From Xanthomonas arboricola pv. juglandis (GTDB taxonomy: Bacteria > Pseudomonadota > Gammaproteobacteria > Xanthomonadales > Xanthomonadaceae), in NCBI RefSeq assembly GCF_001013475.1, contig NZ_JZEF01000004.1, forward strand, positions 432,235 through 496,234: DNA of 64,000 nt. The letters run 5' to 3'. The position numbers and the translations under genes are program-made. The notes under the pieces are model-generated. The model saw nothing but the letters and a program-made list of their open reading frames with translations, was not told the DNA's origin and ran no database searches. This document shows positions 59,829-64,000 of this stretch, piece after piece; the first letter of the stretch is position 1, and each line of letters opens with the position of its first letter.

Positions 59829-60431
59829 ATGTTTACCGGAATCATCGAAGGCGTCGGCCATCTGGCGGCGCGCCAGCCGCAGGGCGGCGATGTGCGTTTC
59901 ACCTTTGCCACCGGCAACCTGCCGTTCGAGGCGGTGCAACTGGGCGAGAGCATTGCCGTCAACGGCGTGTGCCTGACCGTGATCGCCTTCGATGCCGGCA
60001 GCTTCCAGGCCGATGCCTCCACCGAAACCCTGTCGCTGACCACGTTGGGCGCCTTGCCGGAAGGCGCGTTGCTCAATCTGGAGCGTGCGATGCGCCCGAC
60101 CGACCGCCTCGGCGGGCATCTGGTCAGCGGGCATGTCGACGGTCTGGGCCAGGTGCAGTCGGTACATGGCGATGCGCGCGCGCAGCGCTGGCGGTTTGCC
60201 GCCCCGCCGGCGGTGTTGCGCTATGTCGCCAAGAAGGGCTCGATCTGCGTGGACGGGGTCAGCCTCACCGTCAACGAAGTGGACGCGGACGGCTTCGAGG
60301 TCGCGTTGATTCCGCACACGGTGGCCAACACCGCGTTTGCGCAGACCGCGGTTGGCGCGGCGGTGAATCTGGAAATCGACCTGGTGGCGCGCTATGTCGA
60401 ACGCCTGCTCGGCACGCGGGGTACGGCATGA
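59829..60431 (+). CDS. ribE: Riboflavin synthase alpha subunit
   Basis: 200-residue enzyme that converts two lumazine molecules into riboflavin. The start at 59829 gives MFTGIIEGVGHL. The two homologous barrel halves carry GESIAVNGVCLTV and KGSICVDGVSLTVNEV, the lumazine-binding repeats, plus GGHLVSGHVDG between them. First gene behind the FMN riboswitch. Overlaps the next gene by ATGA. Confidence 0.96.
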   Translation: MFTGIIEGVGHLAARQPQGGDVRFTFATGNLPFEAVQLGESIAVNGVCLTVIAFDAGSFQADASTETLSLTTLGALPEGALLNLERAMRPTDRLGGHLVSGHVDGLGQVQSVHGDARAQRWRFAAPPAVLRYVAKKGSICVDGVSLTVNEVDADGFEVALIPHTVANTAFAQTAVGAAVNLEIDLVARYVERLLGTRGTA

Positions 60432-61567
60432 ATTTCGCACCCGTTCCGGAATTGATCGAGGAACTGCGCGCCGGCCGCATGGTGGTGATCGTCGATGACG
60501 AGGACCGCGAGAACGAAGGCGATCTGATCATGGCGGCCGAGCTGGTCAAGCCGTCGGACATCAATTTCATGGTGACCCACGCGCGCGGGCTGGTGTGTCT
60601 GTCGCTGACTCGCGAGCGCTGCGCGCAGCTCGGCCTGGCGCCGATGGTGCGCAACAACACCGCGCAGTTCCAGACCAACTTCACCGTCAGCATCGAGGCG
60701 GCCGAAGGCGTGACCACCGGCATCTCCGCCTACGACCGCGCGCACACCGTGCGCACCGCGGTGCGGCCGGATGCCAAGCCGCAGGATCTGAGCCAGCCGG
60801 GGCATATCTTCCCGCTGATCTCCCAGCCCGGCGGCGTGCTGACCCGCGCCGGCCATACCGAAGCGGCCAGCGACCTGCCGATGCTGGCCGGGCTGGAACC
60901 GGCCGGCGTGCTGGTGGAAGTGCTCAACCCGGACGGCAGCATGGCGCGGCGCCCGCAGCTGGAAGTGTTCGCACGCGAGCACGGGCTGAAGATGGGCTCG
61001 ATCGCCGATCTGATCGCCTACCGCCTGGCCAACGAGCACACCGTCGAGCGCGTGGACGAGCGCGAGATCAGCACCGAGTTCGGCCCGTTCATGCTGGTGA
61101 CCTACCGCGACCGCATCGCCCACGACCTGCACTTTGCGCTGGTGCGCGGCACTGCCGATCCGGCCACGCCGACGCTGGTGCGTGTGCAGGTGGAAAACCC
61201 GCTGGCCGATCTGCTGCACTGGCAACGCGACGACTTTGGCGTAGCCGCCACCGATGCCTTGCGTGCGATCGCCGCCGAAGGGCAGGGCGTGATGGTGGTG
61301 CTGTCGGCACCGCGCGACAGCGAATCCTTGCTGGCGCGGCTGCGCCAGCAACCGGAAGCGGCCACCAACGCCAAGGACGTCAGCCAGTGGCGGCGCAACG
61401 GGGCCGGGGCGCAGATCCTGGCCGAACTGGGCCTGGGCAAGCTGCGCGTGCTGGGCACGCCGCGGCGTCAGGTGGGCCTGGCCGGGTTCGGGCTGGAGGT
61501 GGTGGAATACCTGGAATGCCACGCGGGCGAAGGGATGCGCTCGGTGCCAGCGGCCGCGCTGCCCTGA
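60428..61567 (+). CDS. ribB: 3,4-dihydroxy-2-butanone 4-phosphate synthase with degenerate GTP cyclohydrolase II domain
   Basis: 379-residue RibBA-like fusion. The N-terminal RibB half is intact: [10 protein letters not shown] at residues 23-32, [12 protein letters not shown], and [14 protein letters not shown]. The C-terminal half has the fold segments of RibA but lacks the cysteine zinc site (the HSECLTGD...RCDCG region of active enzymes is replaced by [19 protein letters not shown]). GTP cyclohydrolase II activity is therefore unlikely, and a separate RibA must exist elsewhere. This matches the class described as RibBX in other proteobacteria. Coupled to ribE; ribH follows after 251 nt. 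Confidence 0.92.
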   Translation: MNFAPVPELIEELRAGRMVVIVDDEDRENEGDLIMAAELVKPSDINFMVTHARGLVCLSLTRERCAQLGLAPMVRNNTAQFQTNFTVSIEAAEGVTTGISAYDRAHTVRTAVRPDAKPQDLSQPGHIFPLISQPGGVLTRAGHTEAASDLPMLAGLEPAGVLVEVLNPDGSMARRPQLEVFAREHGLKMGSIADLIAYRLANEHTVERVDEREISTEFGPFMLVTYRDRIAHDLHFALVRGTADPATPTLVRVQVENPLADLLHWQRDDFGVAATDALRAIAAEGQGVMVVLSAPRDSESLLARLRQQPEAATNAKDVSQWRRNGAGAQILAELGLGKLRVLGTPRRQVGLAGFGLEVVEYLECHAGEGMRSVPAAALP

Positions 61568-61818
61568 CGTAGCGCGGGCGGCCTGGAGCCGCCGCTGTCC
61601 GGTGGTTGCCGGAGGCGCAGCAGGAACCGCGCTGTCCGAGCGGCTCGCGCGGTTGTTGCGCATCGACCATGCCAGCTGCCCCAGCCCGTGCTGCGCGCTC
61701 CACAATCGTTTCCTGGCGACATGGCCGGGGCTGCTTCGGCACCCCGGCCGCCACGCACCAGCCGGGGCCAGGCCCCGGCAGCTGTTAAACTTGCCGCCCC
61801 CTCGAGTTGCCGACCCGC

Positions 61819-62283
61819 ATGACCCACTACGAAGGCGATCTCCGCCCCACCACCGCGCGCTTTGCGATCATCGCCAGCCGCTGGAATGCCCGCATCACCG
61901 ACGCGTTGGTCACCGGTGCGCGTCAGAGCCTGGCCGGCAACGGCATCGGCGAGGACGCCATCGACGTGATCCGCGTGCCGGGCGCCTGGGAAATTCCGAT
62001 CGCCGCCAACCGCCTGGGGCAATCCGGACAGCATGCGGCGATCATCGCGCTGGGCTGTGTGATCCGCGGCGACACCCGCCACTACGAACACGTGGCCGAC
62101 CTGTGCGCCGAAGGCCTGATGAGCGTGCAGTTGCAGACCGGCGTGCCGGTGCTCAACGGCGTGCTGGCGGTCGAGCGCGTGGAAGATGCCGAGGCGCGTG
62201 CCGGTGGCAGCCATGGCAACAAGGGCGAAGAATGCGCGCTTGCGGCATTGGAACTGGTCAATTTGATGGAGTTGTTGCCATGA
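61819..62283 (+). CDS. ribH: Lumazine synthase
   Basis: 154-residue 6,7-dimethyl-8-ribityllumazine synthase. The start at 61819 gives [18 protein letters not shown]. Motifs are [29 protein letters not shown] (catalytic His near 90) and [10 protein letters not shown]. The 251-nt gap before it has no gene or clear promoter; ATGA overlap couples it to nusB. Confidence 0.96.
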   Translation: MTHYEGDLRPTTARFAIIASRWNARITDALVTGARQSLAGNGIGEDAIDVIRVPGAWEIPIAANRLGQSGQHAAIIALGCVIRGDTRHYEHVADLCAEGLMSVQLQTGVPVLNGVLAVERVEDAEARAGGSHGNKGEECALAALELVNLMELLP

Positions 62284-62759
62284 GCAAGTCCGGTGGACAC
62301 GCCCGCCACGTCCGTCGCGACGGCATCGACCCGGTGCTGCGTTCGCGCGCGCGTCGGCGTGCCTTGCAGGCGGTGTATGCCTGGCAGATTTCCGGCGGGT
62401 TCGCCAAGCAGGTGATCTCGCAGTTTGCGCATGAGCAGGCGCACGAAGTGGCCGATCTGGCCTATTTCGAAAACCTGGTCGAAGGCGTGCTGAGCAACCG
62501 CGCCGAGCTCGACACCGCGCTGACGCCGTATCTGGATCGCGGCGTGGAAGAAGTCGACGCGATCGAGCGCGCAGTGCTACGCCTGGCTGCCTACGAGCTG
62601 CTGTATCGCCAGGACGTGCCGTACCGCGTGGTGATCAACGAAGCGATCGAAACCGCCAAGCGCTTCGGCTCCGAACACGGCCACACCTACGTCAACGGCG
62701 TGCTGGATCGCGCCTCGGTGGAGTGGCGCAAGGTGGAGTCGGGCGCTAACGGCGCCTGA
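62280..62759 (+). CDS. nusB: Transcription antitermination factor NusB
   Basis: 159-residue all-helical RNA-binding factor that works with NusE/S10 in rRNA antitermination. Start by ATGA overlap with ribH. Family segments are [31 protein letters not shown] and [27 protein letters not shown] (given in parts). ribH-nusB-thiL is the usual order. Confidence 0.96.
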   Translation: MSKSGGHARHVRRDGIDPVLRSRARRRALQAVYAWQISGGFAKQVISQFAHEQAHEVADLAYFENLVEGVLSNRAELDTALTPYLDRGVEEVDAIERAVLRLAAYELLYRQDVPYRVVINEAIETAKRFGSEHGHTYVNGVLDRASVEWRKVESGANGA

Positions 62760-62765
62760 GGCGCC

Positions 62766-62865
62766 GCGGGAATGGAGAGTCGGGAATGGGGAATCGTAAG
62801 AGCACCATCTCCGATATCTCCTGACGCGCTTTTGCGATTCCCGATTCCCTTCTCCCGATTCCCGC
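62766..62865. repeat. Inverted heptamer repeat between nusB and thiL
   Basis: Outer arms GCGGGAAT (62766-62773) and ATTCCCGC (62858-62865) are complementary. Inner copies GGGAATGGGGAATCG and CGATTCCCGATTCCC make a long imperfect hairpin, filling the whole 110-nt gap up to 5 nt before the thiL start. Confidence 0.7.
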
Positions 62866-62869
62866 CCAC

Positions 62870-63844
62870 ATGCCCGAATTCGATCTAATTGCCCGCTTGC
62901 GCGCGCGCATTGCGGCGCGTGTGGATGTGCCGTTGGGGATTGGCGACGATGCGGCATTGCTGCAGCCGCCGCCGGGCGAGCAACTGGCGATCACCGCCGA
63001 TACGCTCAATGCGGGCGTGCATTTTCCGCACGAGACGCGCGCCGAGGATCTGGGCTGGAAGACGCTGGCGGTCAATCTGTCCGACCTGGCGGCGATGGGC
63101 GCGCAGCCGCGCTGGTGCACCTTGTCGCTGTCGTTGCCGCACGACGATGCCGCATGGGTCGACGCATTCGCCGATGGATTCTTTGCACTGGCCGATGCGC
63201 ATGACATTGCGCTGGTCGGTGGCGACACCACACGCGGGCCGTTGGCGTGCGCGGTGACCGCGATCGGCAGCCTGCCGCCGGGTGCGGCGCTGCGTCGCGA
63301 TGGCGCACGTGTGGGCGATGACGTCTGGGTCACCGGCGCGCCGGGCGAGGCGGCGGCGGCCTTGTCGCTATGGCAAGCCGGCCAGCTGGACGTGACCTGC
63401 GCGGCGGCCGATCCGTTGCACGAACTGTGGCGCGGCCGCCTGCTGCGCCCGCAGCCGCGCGTGCAGGCCGGGCTGCGCTTGCGTGGGCTTGCGCATGCCT
63501 GTGTGGACATCTCCGACGGCTTGCTGGCCGATCTGGGCCATCTGTGCGAACGCAGCGGTGTGGGCGCGCAGCTGGCGCTGGCGGCACTGCCGGCGATGCC
63601 GCGCAGCACCGGGATCAGCGCGCTGCAATGCATCGGTTGGCAACTCGGCGGCGGCGACGACTACGAGCTGTGCTTCACCGCCGCCGTGCAGCACCGTGAC
63701 GCGGTGGCGCAGGCAATGGACTTCGCCGGAGTCGCGGTGACGCGCATCGGCCAGATCGTCGCCGAGCCGGGCGTGGTGGTCCACGACGCCGATGGCAACC
63801 CGTGGCAGCCGCCGCAACGCGGATATCAGCACTTCGTGGGCTGA
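62870..63844 (+). CDS. thiL: Thiamine-monophosphate kinase
   Basis: 324-residue enzyme that phosphorylates thiamine monophosphate to the active diphosphate. The start at 62870 gives MPEFDLIARLRARI. Conserved sites are GIGDDAALL, DTLNAGVHFP, NLSDLAAMGAQP, LVGGDTTRGP, CVDISDGLLADLGHL and GGGDDYELCF. Last gene of the ribH-nusB-thiL group; a phosphatidylglycerophosphatase gene often follows but is not in the remaining 156 nt. Confidence 0.96.
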   Translation: MPEFDLIARLRARIAARVDVPLGIGDDAALLQPPPGEQLAITADTLNAGVHFPHETRAEDLGWKTLAVNLSDLAAMGAQPRWCTLSLSLPHDDAAWVDAFADGFFALADAHDIALVGGDTTRGPLACAVTAIGSLPPGAALRRDGARVGDDVWVTGAPGEAAAALSLWQAGQLDVTCAAADPLHELWRGRLLRPQPRVQAGLRLRGLAHACVDISDGLLADLGHLCERSGVGAQLALAALPAMPRSTGISALQCIGWQLGGGDDYELCFTAAVQHRDAVAQAMDFAGVAVTRIGQIVAEPGVVVHDADGNPWQPPQRGYQHFVG

Positions 63845-63971
63845 GCTGAGCGCGCGGGAGGCGTGGCGCGGGCGTGCTGCATCGCAGCCAACGTCTGCAG
63901 GTCGGGAGCGGCCATGCGATGGCGTCCGCCGGCTTGCACTTCAGCACGTGCCAGCCATTGCGGCGCCTACG

Positions 63972-63999
63972 CTCCCGCCTCCCGCCTCCCGCCTCCCGC
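63972..63999. repeat. CTCCCGC heptamer tandem at the window end
   Basis: Four perfect CTCCCGC units reach the end of the window and may continue beyond it. The 63845-63971 stretch before it shows no gene. The heptamer period is shared with the GAATCCC family but the sequence differs. Confidence 0.8.
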
Positions 64000-64000
64000 C

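Overview
The window is GC-rich (roughly two thirds G+C by eye), densely coded DNA from a plant-associated gammaproteobacterium, almost certainly Xanthomonas. The evidence is a complete xps type II secretion operon in the Xanthomonas order E-F-G-H-I-J-K-L-M-N-D, a XadA-type trimeric autotransporter, an Ax21-family protein, an xagABC-like glycosyltransferase cluster, and dispersed GATTCCC/GAATCCC heptamer repeats between genes. I cannot name the species. No rRNA, tRNA or CRISPR array was seen.

Layout. Positions 1-10236: the 3' end of a secreted subtilase, a 2264-residue XadA-like adhesin, and a second, paralogous subtilase. Positions 10312-22096: the xps operon, mostly with 4-nt ATGA stop/start overlaps, followed by a coupled glycosyltransferase-like gene. 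Positions 22097-27935: a Xanthomonas-type mosaic repeat, then a minus-strand operon (sugar-kinase-like/APH-type phosphotransferase, TonB-dependent receptor, PnuC-type permease, GntR/HutC regulator). A near-perfect DasR-like operator lies just upstream of its first gene.

Positions 27936-34144: a GT2 gene, then a four-gene cluster that looks like a complete synthase-dependent exopolysaccharide export system: outer-membrane barrel, MshEN-GT2 synthase, polytopic membrane protein and lipoprotein glycosidase. Three of its genes resemble xagABC. Positions 34320-46953: pncB, then a cellulose operon bcsD-bcsP-like-bcsA-bcsB-bcsZ-bcsC behind a sigma-54-like promoter. Both polysaccharide systems carry recognisable c-di-GMP-binding features: MshEN in the GT2 synthase and PilZ in BcsA.

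Positions 47190-55032: a secreted zinc metalloprotease with a small secreted partner, then arsC-like, def, ettA, an RcnB-family protein and glyA, separated by repeat-rich spacers. Positions 55033-63844: nrdR, a GNAT gene and ribD; an intact 1409-bp IS4-family element sitting inside what was the terminator of the convergent Ax21-like gene; an FMN riboswitch; ribE, a RibB with a degenerate RibA domain, ribH, nusB and thiL.

Functionally the window joins surface attachment (XadA, cellulose, xag-like polymer), secretion of degradative enzymes (Xps with candidate substrates encoded beside it), nutrient capture (TonB receptor/PnuC/kinase) and housekeeping (riboflavin, folate/glycine, translation).
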